Part shown: positions 9,979-21,077 of the stretch, one piece after another
Layout of the letters: each line of letters opens with the position of its first letter
Position numbering within the stretch: position 1 is the stretch's first letter
NCBI GenBank assembly: GCA_030512335.1
Contig: JAULSU010000001.1
Coordinates: 4,836,001-4,900,000 of the forward strand
Source: Immersiella caudata
Lineage: Eukaryota > Ascomycota > Sordariomycetes > Sordariales > Lasiosphaeriaceae
DNA length: 64,000 nt
Direction of reading: 5' to 3'
The notes under the pieces: model-generated
What the model was told of the DNA's origin: nothing
The model's input: only the letters and a program-made list of their open reading frames with translations
Database searches by the model: none
Position numbers and translations under genes: made by a program

Positions 9979-10848
9979 CTAGAGCGCGCTCGATCGACAG
10001 TGCCCCCTGCAATCTGTAAATCGCGTCAGAAAGAATTCCCCGAAGATGCTACCACTTTTCACATAATGCATCCTGAGCTCATCCAGGAAGTCCTGCGCCT
10101 CACACAGCCGACCGCCTTCTGACTCTGACGCTTCTCGGAACGTTTGACCGTGGCAATGGAAGGAAGATCTAGGCCTCTCCGTTGCGATGCTAGTAGGGTC
10201 ACCAGCACCCGAGTCCCCTGCTGGCCTTGCAACGAGAGAGAATGACCGAAGATATTTATGTCGATAGAGAAACTCCACCATGCAGTACACGTACATGGGC
10301 CAGTTGTGCGCCCTTTGGAAATCGTGCTTGTATCAATTCCCTCCGCTCCTCCACAGGAAGTCCATTGCGATGTTGGCGCATGCGACGTACTGAAATGGCG
10401 ACTTGACCGTGGCGAGCGTCTGCCATGGTTGATTGTGATATACAATGTCTGAGGAGAGCTCATTCGGGTCTTGTGAGTGGAAAATGTCGCCCACAGAGGC
10501 CTCCCGCCTACTTCTCCCCCTGTACTCACAATCGGCTGCGTCAGTACGGTGCGTACTAAAAGATGACAGTGGGCGCGTACGGATCGGGAGTGCAATCTCT
10601 CGAGAGGTGCTGCACACGTGGAGTAGGGTTGCGCCTGCCGGAGCCGAGCGGTCGACTGGGGAGAGCTTCATTTGGTTGGCCCAGCGCTGCACGGCGTTTC
10701 GGTATTCACGCCTATCGGCATGTTTTCTTCGCAACCAAGGGACACAATGTACCCTGGGACCAGTACCCACAGCGAACGTCCAGATCAGCACCTGGAGTTC
10801 AATTGGCAACCGGGCAAAGCCCGGGAATTGACTGGGGGCTCGCGGCAT
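9979..10848 (-). pseudogene. 2EXR-domain protein gene with an in-frame TGA
   Basis: From the ATG at 10848 the N-terminus GFARLPIELQVLIWTFAV is the 2EXR (F-box-like) signature found in large fungal families. The frame runs 171 codons to a TGA at 10333-10335, then stays in the same frame and same family for another 117 codons (YKHDFQRAHNWPMYVYCMVE … EAQDFLDELRMHYVKSG) to a stop at 9979. No intron boundaries fit around the TGA, and CGA-to-TGA is one transition. I read it as a recently disrupted 289-codon gene; a truncated 171-aa product or stop read-through are alternatives. Confidence 0.65.
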
Positions 10849-11495
10849 TTCGGAAACTGCGGGTCTAGGCGAACGAGATTTGTTGGGAAATGGTTAGGTT
10901 GCAAGAGGTGATTAGTGGTTTCGTGCTGGTCAAAAATGGGTTGGCCGTCGTTGCTGAGTCTGGAAATTGGGTTGGTGGGCTGTAAAGAGTCACTCCTTCC
11001 GTCAACCAACAGCTTTGATTTTTTTCTTCTTTGGCAAGCTAAAAGTTTGATTTCACGTGGCATTCACTTCCACTTTCCCAGCGTTTCATCTGATTTCATT
11101 TTATTTATCAACCACACACTTAAACGATGTTTATGTTCCAAGGCTGGCCGTCCACTGGTAATATCGAATCGACTCGAGTGAAGGTTCTCATCTCAGCGTT
11201 GGAATCCAAAGCTCGTGATAATCTCGTGCTTTGGGAAAGCGAACAAGATGCTGACCATTCGCTATCCTCGAAACAGTAAAAGAGTGGCAATAACCACTGG
11301 AAAGTGAACACGTTCGCAGCGTGACCGAGATGTGGCGTGACAGTTCTCCCTCTACTCTATCACCTGATCCCCTCACCACAGCGATAAAACAGTCCTTCTA
11401 CCCGCCCCGTCCCCTCGCAAAGCAACATAGAAATCTCCCAACCAACATCCCAAAACAGAACAACACAAAACAAAGCAAAACCTATCCCAGAAAAA
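10849..11495. other. intergenic, divergent promoter region
   Basis: About 650 bp between the divergent 2EXR gene and flavodoxin-domain gene. The last 100 bp before 11496 are A- and C-rich without G (…CAACATCCCAAAACAGAACAAC-type), a usual fungal 5' leader. No other element recognised. Confidence 0.5.
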
Positions 11496-12038
11496 ATGAC
11501 AATCCTAATAACTTATTCCACCGCCCACAACACCACCGCTCTCCTCGCCAAACGCATCTCCGCCCGCCTCACCACCATCCTCCCGCCCTCACAACATGTC
11601 GAAATCCTCCCCATAACCTCTATCCCCACCACCTGCGCCGCAGGCATAATTCCCTACTCCGCCATCATCCTCGGCTCCGCGATCCACATGGGGTCCTGGC
11701 TTCACCCCGCCAAGAAGTTCATATCCCAGCATCAGTCCGAGTTGGGTGAGAAGCCCGTTTGGGCGTTTTCCGTGGGTGTCCCTGCGACCGAGGAAATGGC
11801 GAGAGAGGAGGAGAAGAAAGTGGAGGGGGAGATTAGGAGGCACGTGCCGGAGTTAAAGGGCCATCGCTTGTTCAAGGGGAAGATTGAGAGGAATGATTTG
11901 CCCTGGGTGGTGAGGACGTGGTTCAGGTGGTTTCCGGGGGAGGCCAAGTTTGGGGACTTTGTGGAGTGGGAGGAGGTAGAAAAGTGGGCGGATGGGGTCG
12001 GGGAGGAGTTGAAGGGGGTGCTGGAGGGGGGGAAGTGA
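11496..12038 (+). CDS. flavodoxin-domain protein
   Basis: Intronless, 180 aa, starting MTILITYSTAHNTTALLAKR. This is the flavodoxin phosphate-binding loop (T/S-x-T/S-x-x-x-T) on the first beta strand. The next elements are also right: SAIILGSAIHMGSWLHPAKK (second loop near the isoalloxazine ring) and KPVWAFSVGVPATEE (third strand and loop). The order and length match the small Flavodoxin_5/HemG-like class, which binds FMN and moves electrons; in bacteria some are menaquinone-dependent protoporphyrinogen oxidases. In a fungus the partner is unknown. Codon usage is C-rich in the first half and G-rich in the second, a strand-composition switch inside one ORF. It converges on the LPMO gene with only 105 bp between stops. 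Confidence 0.8.
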   Translation: MTILITYSTAHNTTALLAKRISARLTTILPPSQHVEILPITSIPTTCAAGIIPYSAIILGSAIHMGSWLHPAKKFISQHQSELGEKPVWAFSVGVPATEEMAREEEKKVEGEIRRHVPELKGHRLFKGKIERNDLPWVVRTWFRWFPGEAKFGDFVEWEEVEKWADGVGEELKGVLEGGK

Positions 12039-12143
12039 TAGAGGAGGCTGGAAGGCGAGGAGAAATAATTATTGGATATGGTGTGATACCTCCTATTGTC
12101 TAGTATGGGTAACCTTCTGTGTACATTGATACAGTTTGAAAAC

Positions 12144-13233
12144 TCAGACACACTGAGAGTAGTAGTCGTTCTGCTTGAAGCAGGTTGAGCCATCGGCGCA
12201 GTAGGCGCATCCTGTGAAGCCGATACCACCGCATTGTCCATACTTGTTGGTCGCGCAGGTCGGGGTCTCGACTTCCGGTGTGGCAGCGATGGTGGACGTG
12301 ATGAAAGTGGTCGGCTCGGGCTCGGTTGGCGTCGCCTCCCCGGTGCTCTCCTCACTTCCAGTCTCGGTCTCCGCAGGGGCCTCGCCATTGGCATCGCCGC
12401 ATTTCCAGACAGCCGGTCCAGGGACGGTGTAGCTGTTGAAGTTTGTGTAGATCTGTTATGATGTTAGCCTTAGCCGCGATTTGGCACCGGGGGGTGATGG
12501 AATCAAAGGGCTTACGTTGGCGGTATATCCAGGATCTGACTCTTTGAAGACTCCCGGAATCTTCACAGTAGTAGGATTGGCGTTACCGCCGCCGGTCAAC
12601 TTGATCTGGGCACACGAAACATAGAACTGGGGAAGACCGGCTGGCCAGGGATTGTGGATGCCGATCGACTCAATCCGCAGCAGATATTCTCCGTTCGAGA
12701 GACAGGAAGGGATGTTGAAGGTGTACTGGTCTGCGTCCGTGTTAGTATCAGAGCTGGTCCGGGTTCCGGTTTGCTTACTGGAAAGAGGCCAGGTGCCGCC
12801 CGGGAAGCTGGGTCCCCATTCATGAATCTTGAACCATCCTCCGCTTCCGTCATACTGAGATACCGCTCCGGGTGCTTTTGACATATACCTTTGCAATAGA
12901 GTCAGCAGACCTGTCAAAGATGAAAAGGAATGGCTAGACTTACAGTGATACGGGCCCCTGATGGTACACTGGTGTGTCCGTGTGAAAGGTGAACGAGTCT
13001 CCAGCCTTCATTGTGAGCGTCTCGGTCGCAGCGCCGCTTGACCCGCCAACGTTGCATCTCAGGTCATTGGCCGAGAGATCAGTCACAGGCGAGTTGTAGT
13101 TAGTGTTCTGCCGGATGTACTTGAAGACAGGGTTCTTGGTACCCCCAACCGCCAGCTGTTGGAAGATGTAGTGGGCCGAAACGTCGGGCACGGCGGCGAG
13201 CATGAGCGCCGCCAAAGTGAAGAGTTCCCTCAT
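12144..13233 (-). CDS. AA9 lytic polysaccharide monooxygenase with CBM1
   Basis: Four exons on the minus strand, 13233-12944, 12888-12779, 12730-12516 and 12452-12144, giving 307 aa. The signal peptide MRELFTLAALMLAAVPDVSA ends exactly before His21, which becomes the N-terminal copper-brace histidine (HYIFQQLAVGG). The second brace His is His91 in YHQGPVSLYMSK; the axial Tyr170 with Gln168 and His159 sits in HNPWPAGLPQFYVSCAQIKL. A Thr/Glu/Pro linker leads to a C-terminal cellulose-binding CBM1 (about residues 276-307, YGQCGGIGFTGCAYC…YYSQCV). It oxidatively cleaves cellulose outside the cell. The 48-bp third-from-last intron (12731-12778) is a multiple of three without stops but has a perfect TACTAAC branch site. 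Confidence 0.93.
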
Positions 13234-16200
13234 TTTGATGGACAGCGGCGCCACTCAGAGAGCACGGGGAAAGTGAGTTGTGGTAGCCTGCGTTGAGCCT
13301 CAAGCCGCAGCCCAGTCAACACCACTGGGCCCCCTTCCAGAGATATATATGGCAAAAGTGCACAGAACCCCCCCAGTGACGCATTCGCCAAGCGTGTTCC
13401 ATAGCAGCCGCTGGGCTTCCACCGCAGCGCGCGTGACCGCATGATGTTTCTCCCCCAAACGGCCCGTCAACCGTCCAACTTGGCCTTGGGGTCATCTCTG
13501 GCCCGGTGCTTATCTCGTAACGAAACCAGGACGTGACTTCCATTAATCCGGAAGATGGCGGATAAATAGCGACCGAGCATCCCAAAGGGCCACGCCTACC
13601 CCAACCTAATATCTGGGCCGCGTGGGAACCGTCCATGCACCCCACAACCGGGTCTGGCGGGGGACCACCTGGGGAACATGGGGTACTTCCCTGCTGGTCG
13701 ACTGGCTCGTCCTGGAGTCGCGGCGGTTCCAAATCGCGTCTCCGACGTTGCATTTGATGCTTTGGGGGTATCATCAAGGATAAGGAAGCTGCGTCGCTTT
13801 TGAAGGCGCAACTCTCTTGGGTGCTCTGCTCTTCGATTCGAGCGGTTCGCTTTGGGAAACGGTCGTGATGGTGTGGAGGGCGGTGGGGTGATACATGGTA
13901 GCGAGGGCGTCAACAGCATATGGCCTTGTAAATTGATGAAGAGGTATAGTGTTGATATCTTGGCCACCTTCTTCTCCCACCATATTGCGTGCCGCAAATG
14001 TGTTCATTCCTTCCTGTCGAGTCTTCCCTAGATCGAACCCTGACCTGTCGTTCTCTTCTCTGTGTTGGGCGGAGACTTCGCATACGTTTAGAGAACGAGA
14101 GTTCTCCGAACACCCAGCTTGGCAGACGTCGGGAAAATGATCGTGGGGCAGCCAGCCTGCGAGTGAATTGGAGCAAGTAATATAGAGCTCAAAGCGAGGG
14201 AGTTCGGCTTGCTTGCCGCTTGCCGATGCGAGCTGGGCAAACCACCGATCGGTCTTCTCGGAAATCGGACTTTCCTAAGTATTTGAGGCACGTGTTAATA
14301 GAAGTTTTTGTGACTATGATTGCCAAAAGAAGACGCAAGGAAGCCATACCTCGATGACGGTGTACCGCTCAAAGTCTAGCCGACCTAGGTAGTCCCCAGA
14401 GAGAATGCTGGACGAGGGGAAGGACTCGGATGGCTTGAAAATTCATGCTGTAGGTAATGGAGAAGGAGCAGTCGCTGCTCTGCAAGCTAACGGCCTTCCT
14501 CCTTCACTCCTTCACTCCTTTTAATGAATTTGTGCGGCGGTAGTAGTCCCCACATCTTTGGGCCAAACAGCGCTCGCCATCGGTTTCATGATCCACCAGG
14601 CATCATGCCAGTTCATCTTCCCGCAATCAACTTCCAGCGAATTGTGAGCGTAGTCATACTCATATTATTCGCACCACTTTTCTTGCCGTCTCATTTGGGC
14701 GATGCCCTTGTCGCGCATCTGTGGTGGCTGTTTGACACCCGAGCCGACACAGGTTGCCGTCGAATTTTTGCAACACACATCCGTTCCGCTCGTGTGTACC
14801 CGAGATTCGACGTTTTCACCTCTGCGCCCTTGAACTTACTCCGCGCTACGGTGGCAGCCCGATGTCGTTTTTTACAACCTACTCCAAGAAAGCTTTCACT
14901 TCTGTCGAGACGACACGCTCGTCGGAGTTGCACCCTGGGGCATCGGACCGGGTCCCCAGAATCGGAGTACACGAGTGAATGACCGACAAGGGATGACAAA
15001 CACTGCAGAAGTTGCGGCCAAACGCTTGCTGACAAGAGCCAGTGGCAGAGAGATCGACCCTGTTATCTTGGGGGCCAACACCACCCTGTGGTTTCCGATG
15101 GTCACCGTCCCACAGCCACATCCGCGGCCCATGATCTGTCTTCTGTCAACAACTGCAGTGTTGCAGGGTATTGCGCCATGGAGCGAAGGAAAATGATAAG
15201 TGATGACACCATGGCAGTGGCTGAAGCTGGCCTCCTCCCCGCCATGATGTGTCTTGCCATCAACATTGTCACAGCTTCAAAACCAACGCGCCGAGGGGCA
15301 CCCCCTTCTTCGATCAACAGCAGTAAGTCTACGTCTAAAATAGTTCCCCTGCATCGGCTAACAGGAAGGAGAGCAGCACCTGGTCGGTGTCGAAGACAGC
15401 AATATCCCTTGGTTATCGTTTGCCACACTTGCTACAAAACGATTTAGCGTCTCAAAGGCTGAATTCCAATTCAAGCTTGGCTCGGCTGGGGGCGCCATTT
15501 CTTGAATTGGTATCAAGTTCGCACAAGGGCTGGCGGAACTGGCCGACATGGCTGCCTACGCTACTCTATTTAAGGAGGGGACCACTTCGGTGGACCAGGA
15601 ACGAATTTCCCCAGATCTCCTTCTACGACCTGAAAAGGATCATAGGGGTAGCCGTCGCCGTCTCCATGAGGCAGCAGGCAGCTGTTTGCATGGCCATCGG
15701 CCAGAACTCAGTGCCAGGGGCACTCCCTGCGACGGACCATCCATCGACGCTTCGTTCCGAGAACTGCACGCGATCGGAACTTGCTACGCCAGGTTACTAG
15801 GTCTTACTCAGCTCCATCCATCCCATCTACCAGTGCGTTGGGTGTAGGGAGGGTTGAGGAGGGCTGGGTTCGGACGAAAGCGTCTAGACGAGCCTAGCAA
15901 GTTGCGAGGTTGACAGCGGCATGCCATGCAGACCTGCAAACTGCCCCTGCGTTACAATTTGTCTGGAGCAATGACATGCGTGGAATCATCGAGCCGCATG
16001 TCAAGTGCTCGCAGCAAGGCTTGCGACGTGCCCAGGGGGACCTCAACCCTACCCTACCTACATGCAGCGCCTTTGCCGCGTCTGTGGAGCTGCGTACACA
16101 GGTCCGAAGGAAGAATGCTGCTTGCCAGGGTGTCAAAAAAGTCTCGGTCGGCAGCCTTCGCGGGGTCGGGAGCCAATGACAGGCGGCAACTCCCCTGGGG

Positions 16201-16498
16201 CCCAATGAGTTGGAGGGTGGCATGCATGCAGGTTCCAGTTCTACCTTGTCTGCTGGGGCTGGTGCGACGACACCACGCAACGACCGAGGTACTGCAGCAA
16301 AACGCCACACGGCTACATTTGCCCGTGAGTTTCACAGCGTGGGTCAAATGTCCACGCTCTGCTCTGGCTGTCGACAATATCCATAGGATCTTGAATACTA
16401 ATTATGCAGCTGCCCCCAGCGCAGACTGGTATAGGCTTCGAAGGCAAGGCAAACGACTTTCTCATGCAGAAGCATAGTTCCCCTTCTCTCCAACTGCC
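13234..16498. other. long gene-poor stretch
   Basis: About 3.3 kb. The first 150 bp are the LPMO promoter and leader. The rest holds only short, mutually overlapping open frames with no conserved motif or intron pattern I could support, and the Zn2Cys6 regulator's promoter at its right end. A lineage-specific small gene or a non-coding RNA cannot be excluded. Confidence 0.45.
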
Positions 16499-17907
16499 AT
16501 GTCAGCCACCACGCCCCAGATGCCTCGACGGCAGTCCTGTGATCGCTGTCACAATCAGAAAGTTCGTTGCCATACTGACGGCCCAGAAGAGATTTTCATT
16601 CCGGGGGGCACCGCAGATAACCAAGTCATCTCAAATGGTCGTTTCGTTTCCAGCTTTCCTTGCAGAAGATGTACGAAGGCGGGAGCGCCCTGCATCTTTA
16701 GCCGTAAGTGAAGAAAGACGCCCCTACCCGGTGTTTTGGGTTACTGACGCTTGCCGCAGCTCAGCTTCGATCAGGGCGACCAAGGTTGACGCGGAACTCA
16801 AAAAGAATACCCACATCTACCATGCCATCCTCGGCGCGCCCGCCGCCATCCCCCTCAAAGTCGATTTCAAGCTCACCATTGTCAATATCCACCCCTTATT
16901 TTGGCTTGACCGACTTGGTCAACCCAGAAGACTACGGCTCCATCCCAGGACTTCAGGTACCCCCTGTACCTTTGGCACTAGACCCTACTGGCATCCTGAC
17001 TCCAGTTTCCCACCTCAGTACAGAGGATCAGGGGAACTTGGGAGGCTTTGGCCCCTGGCTCGGCTCACCTTTCACTCCACACAACATCCCCTTATCCTAC
17101 CTAGAAGCCCCTTGCTCCTCGGCATCCTCAAACCTGCTTCCGCGAGACGCAACAGGCCGCGCTCCTTCTCTCTTTGCGGCCGTGTCCGCAACTTCTCCAT
17201 CAGGAGTTTTACCTGTCACGGACTTCGTATGGGACGACTACAGCCTGAGTTTTGAAGACCAGTTTGAGGAGCTCGGCCAAATCCACAAGCGAATTTACCA
17301 GATCGCACGCAGCGTGCGTTCCGTTACCGCTTCCTCTTCTTCGCCATTAGCCGAAGAAATCTTCAAGGCAGGGTCCTGGTTAGTCAACCTGACAACTCGA
17401 TACACGACGTCACGCCAGTTTGAACTTGGCTCCGGCCCCTCTCCACAGCCCACGCTCAGCAACGTCCATAACAGCGTGGATACATCGTTTTGCCTCATGG
17501 TAATTGGTTGCCACCAGGTTATCCTAGCCGTCTTCCAGGGGATTCTTGCCTCTCTTGTCCATTCTTTCAGGGATACCTCTCAGTCTCACTGCCCCTCGGA
17601 AACGCCGACATTTACTTCCAGTTTAGCTACTGAGACTGACAAGATCCTAAAGCTGGCGAATAACTTCCTTGGTCAGTTTGACGGTTCTCTGGTTGGACTG
17701 CTCGCCGTCATGAGGGCAGATAATCAGCCACCAAGCTCCTCATCATCCTCTGATTCGTTCGATGAGGTTGGGGGTCACGCCAATAATTATTACTGGCAAT
17801 TCTATGCGGAAGCGACTGCGTTTCGACAGGCAGAGTGGAGAAGAACAGAGGTGCAGAAACTATTGGACACAGTCAGGTCGATTGTAGAGTATGCCGTTGT
17901 GACATAG
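16499..17907 (+). CDS. Zn2Cys6 transcription regulator
   Basis: Two exons, 16499-16703 and 16760-17907, joined by a 56-bp GT-AG intron, giving 450 aa. The N-terminus RRQSCDRCHNQKVRCHTD has the first three cysteines of a fungal binuclear zinc cluster; PCRRCTKAGAPCIFSPQLRSGRPR completes it, and the intron falls at the usual place just after the last cysteine. Between cysteines three and four there are 30 residues instead of the usual 5-12 or so. The rest is Ser/Pro-rich, with a helical segment FEDQFEELGQIHKRIYQIAR and CHQVILAVFQGILASL resembling the AflR-type C-terminal region of secondary-metabolism regulators. No polyketide synthase, NRPS or terpene gene is in the window, so its targets are unknown. 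A nuclear DNA-binding role is well supported. Confidence 0.85.
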
Positions 17908-19511
17908 CTCTGTTTCATCATCACCATGCCATGAGTCAGAAAATAATTATTTGCTCGTCTCCCTCGGGGAGTACTGTTACTCGGATCTTTTTCCTCCCCG
18001 GTCCTATCTTCACCCTTCTCGCCAAGTCTTCCCGGGCTGGCACATAGGTTTGATTCCGAGCGGATGTCCTTCCGAAATATCGGCTCAGGTAAGCAGCCCA
18101 CGATAATGCCACACCCGGAGGATGGGATGATCTTCGATACTCACTCTGTGTGCCACACGTAACGTGAAGAATTGCAGATCCCCCACTCAGACGCAGCCTA
18201 CCTACGTTGCAAGAGTTACACCGGACGACATCGGGCGAAGGTTTGGCCCCCACAGGTCCAGCTGAAGCGAGCTTGAGCAAAGGGTGGGAAGCACAACGCT
18301 ACGCCCTATGGATCTAAAGCCATGATTGAGACATGGAGAGCCTAGGAACATGGGCTAGCTACGGCGACACGAATTAGCCGCTAGAGGGGGGCGAACGTCA
18401 ATTGCGGAGCGATGGCCACGCGGACTAAACATCTCCGCCCTGGGGCGACCACTCAAGATGATAAAAGGCGATCTTCAACACGTGCGTAGACCCCAGTTTG
18501 CCTGGCGCGCATATACTGCACGGCAGGCCTACAGGTCGGCCAACCCCTGCATCAAGGGAAATAACGGGGCGGCTGGGCAACCCCCAAAAGCGGGATACTA
18601 CCCACCGCGCCGGGACTCAGTTTACAACAGACGTTGTTTTGAATTTATTCGACACCGGAGGGTTGCAGCAGCTCGGTCAGGTCAGGCTCTCACTCTAGCT
18701 TCCCAAAAGGCAGAAACCTCTTGTCCATGGCAGCCTTTGACCGATGAAACAGCAAAAAGCAAAAGTTCCGACTGCGAGTCGAGCTTGATTCTGGGGGCCG
18801 TCGAGAGCCTGGCATCAACATGTGCTACTGCATCCCAGAATAGACCTTCCCCGCCCGAGCCTTTTCCCATCCAAGTAGTGCAAAACGCCGAACCCCGATT
18901 TGACCATTGAAAACACGGCTGGCGCCACAAGCAGCATCTGGATGCCTGTGTAACCTACCTATCAGCCCAAAGCCAAGCGACGCCCTACAGGTAACCTAAG
19001 GTAAGCGAAAAAGAGACGGCTCAAACAAAACCGGGGTTTCAGGCACCCAGCAAAAGGGGAAAGGGTTGATTAACTCAGCACCCGGCCTTAGTTTTTGGTC
19101 TGGTTAATCAACATTCTAAGACAAAGGGAGGCAGCTAGCTTTTTGCATGATTGATTGAGAATAGGATCGGATTCGAGTTGGAATGGTTCCCATCGGGAGG
19201 TCCGTTTGCTCGGGGGAAACTCCGAACGAGTGGTATGCGAAGCGTTGCTGAACAAGCGACACAAAGGCGATTTGCCTCGGAACGGCATCTTCCTGCCGGT
19301 ATGAACACGAAAATGGTAAGTGCGCCATATGGAATTGATGGGGAGACGTGGCGCCTGCTTCCTAAGGAAGGCGTTCTCAGATGCCTCTCAGGGACCGTTC
19401 TCGTAAATCCATCATCTCCAGGTTGCGTGTGGGTGGAAAGCTGCGACGCGGACAGCCAGCAGAAGGATGCGGAATCGGCAAAGTCGCCGATCTTTCTCAG
19501 GTTCAACTCGA
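17908..19511. other. intergenic, nothing recognised
   Basis: 1.6 kb between the convergent ends of the Zn2Cys6 regulator and the Tm-1-like gene. Only short, unsupported open frames are present. Confidence 0.5.
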
Positions 19512-20774
19512 TCACGACTCCCCCATCAGCCTAACCAGTGCAGCGGCGATGTCCCTCGCAAGCCCTTCGTCGTTCACGTCTCTTTCATCCTCCACAATCC
19601 TCACTTCGCTGCCCTCCAAACCTGCCTTGACCGTCCCAAACAGCACTGCATCTACTTCCCTATTCTCAAACACCCCTCCTGCCTTCGACATCACACTCAC
19701 TCCCCCCTTCGGAACCCAAAGCTCCACTTTCCCTGGCTCTTTCGATCCTCTCACCTTCCCCGCAATAAACTCCCCAACCTGCTTCGCCTCTTCCTGATCA
19801 ACCCTCATGAGCGTCACCGCAGAATTATGCACATACAACTTCCTCCCCGCATACCTTTCCGGCACTGTCTCCTTCGGCCCAAAGTTCACCATGTCCGTCG
19901 CACCTAGTGATATCAAACAAGGGATCCCAGCCTCAGCCGCAGCTGACAACCTCTCCGGTCCCGCGGACATAACAGACCCTGGAACTACCAGGTCGCATAT
20001 CTCAGTGGTGGTGAGATCAATCACGGCGTCGATGGCGCCCTCGCGGATGAGTTTCTCCATGGCGCGGCCGCCGTGACCTGTGGCGTGGAAAACGAGGGTC
20101 TCGTAGTCTGAGCGTGGAAGATCTGAAAGGTATCTACGGATGGCGTCTACGGCAGGTGTCGTGACGCCGAACATAGTTATTCCAATACGCTTTTTCTTCT
20201 TCCCTTCTGTTGCCGATTGGAGTCGAGATTGTCGTGTGGCGTATCCCAGTGCCGCCGCAGCGATAAAAGCGGCGGCGTTGCTCAGTACATCGCGAAGCAC
20301 CGAGTTGAGTCCGGCGATGTCGACAACAGAGTAAAGCATGGCGATGTCAGACTCGCCTACGTAAGGTCCTGTGTCACCACTGGCGACGGTAGAGACGATG
20401 AGCTTGGGGAACCCGATCGGAAGCACGGTTCGCATGGCTGGGGCGGCCAGGGAGGTGCCCCCGGAGCCCCCTGCGGAGATGATTCCTTGGATGCGGCCTG
20501 CGGTGAAGAGAGAACGGACGGCGTTGGTTACGCATGATGACATGAACTTGAGGAGTTCGTTTTGCGGAATGATCGATGTATCAGGTGGGTTCTTGCCACC
20601 GAATTGAGTGATGAGCTCGGTTCGGGTGATGGTGATGGCATCGTGCGAAACAGAGTTGCGTCCGACGTCGATCATGACGACTTGGAGACCATTGAGCTGG
20701 TGGATTTGGGAACGAAGGAAGAGAAGTTCCTCTAGTTTGGTATCGCAAGTTCCGATCAAAACTACCGTAGCCAT
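19512..20774 (-). CDS. Tm-1-like ATP-binding (UPF0261) protein
   Basis: Intronless, 420 aa from the ATG at 20774 (MATVVLIGTCDTKLEELLFL), which aligns with the family's universal first strand; in-frame sequence upstream lacks family character. Conserved elements follow in order: VVMIDVGRNSVSHDAITITR, IISAGGSGGTSLAAPAMRTV, GFPKLIVSTVASGDTGPYVG and DIAMLYSVVDIAGLNSVL, then a second Rossmann-like half beginning KKRIGITMFGVTTPAVDAIR with GHGGRAMEKLI. This is the N-terminal domain of the plant Tm-1 protein and of bacterial UPF0261 proteins. Its biochemical function in fungi is not established. It is divergently paired with a TIM-barrel gene that corresponds to the other half of Tm-1, so the two probably act together. 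Confidence 0.9.
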   Translation of the reverse strand: MATVVLIGTCDTKLEELLFLRSQIHQLNGLQVVMIDVGRNSVSHDAITITRTELITQFGGKNPPDTSIIPQNELLKFMSSCVTNAVRSLFTAGRIQGIISAGGSGGTSLAAPAMRTVLPIGFPKLIVSTVASGDTGPYVGESDIAMLYSVVDIAGLNSVLRDVLSNAAAFIAAAALGYATRQSRLQSATEGKKKKRIGITMFGVTTPAVDAIRRYLSDLPRSDYETLVFHATGHGGRAMEKLIREGAIDAVIDLTTTEICDLVVPGSVMSAGPERLSAAAEAGIPCLISLGATDMVNFGPKETVPERYAGRKLYVHNSAVTLMRVDQEEAKQVGEFIAGKVRGSKEPGKVELWVPKGGVSVMSKAGGVFENREVDAVLFGTVKAGLEGSEVRIVEDERDVNDEGLARDIAAALVRLMGES

Positions 20775-21077
20775 GTTGATCGCGTCGTCGTGTTGTGAGA
20801 AAGGGGATCGCGGAGTCGTCTGGCAGTTAGGTTTCATCGAATTGCCGCCCATGCCTCAGATGTAGTCCGCAGCGTAACACCGCTGACCGCAGCTCATCAA
20901 CCTCGTTGGGTGGAATCAGGATGAAGGCCCGCAGCTTGAGGGTGACGTAATACCCAATCAACAATGCTTTGTTCAGCGGGGTAAGTCTTTCAAAGGGATT
21001 GAACTTCTCCCCTTTGCCACCTCCACTGATATCAACATACCCCTGAAATTTCCCATTGCAACAAGACTTGGAGCGAT
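20775..21077. promoter_or_regulatory. shared divergent promoter of the Tm-1-like pair
   Basis: The 303 bp between the two divergent start codons must drive both genes. This compact head-to-head arrangement suggests co-regulation. No consensus activator site stands out to me. Confidence 0.55.

Noticed and set aside
13316..15130. several 70-150-codon frames as genes
   Set aside because: They overlap each other on both strands, lack motifs and splice signals, and have no codon-bias cue I could defend.
16404..17255. 283-codon plus-strand frame over the Zn2Cys6 gene
   Set aside because: Out-of-frame with the zinc cluster; Arg/Pro/Ser shadow.
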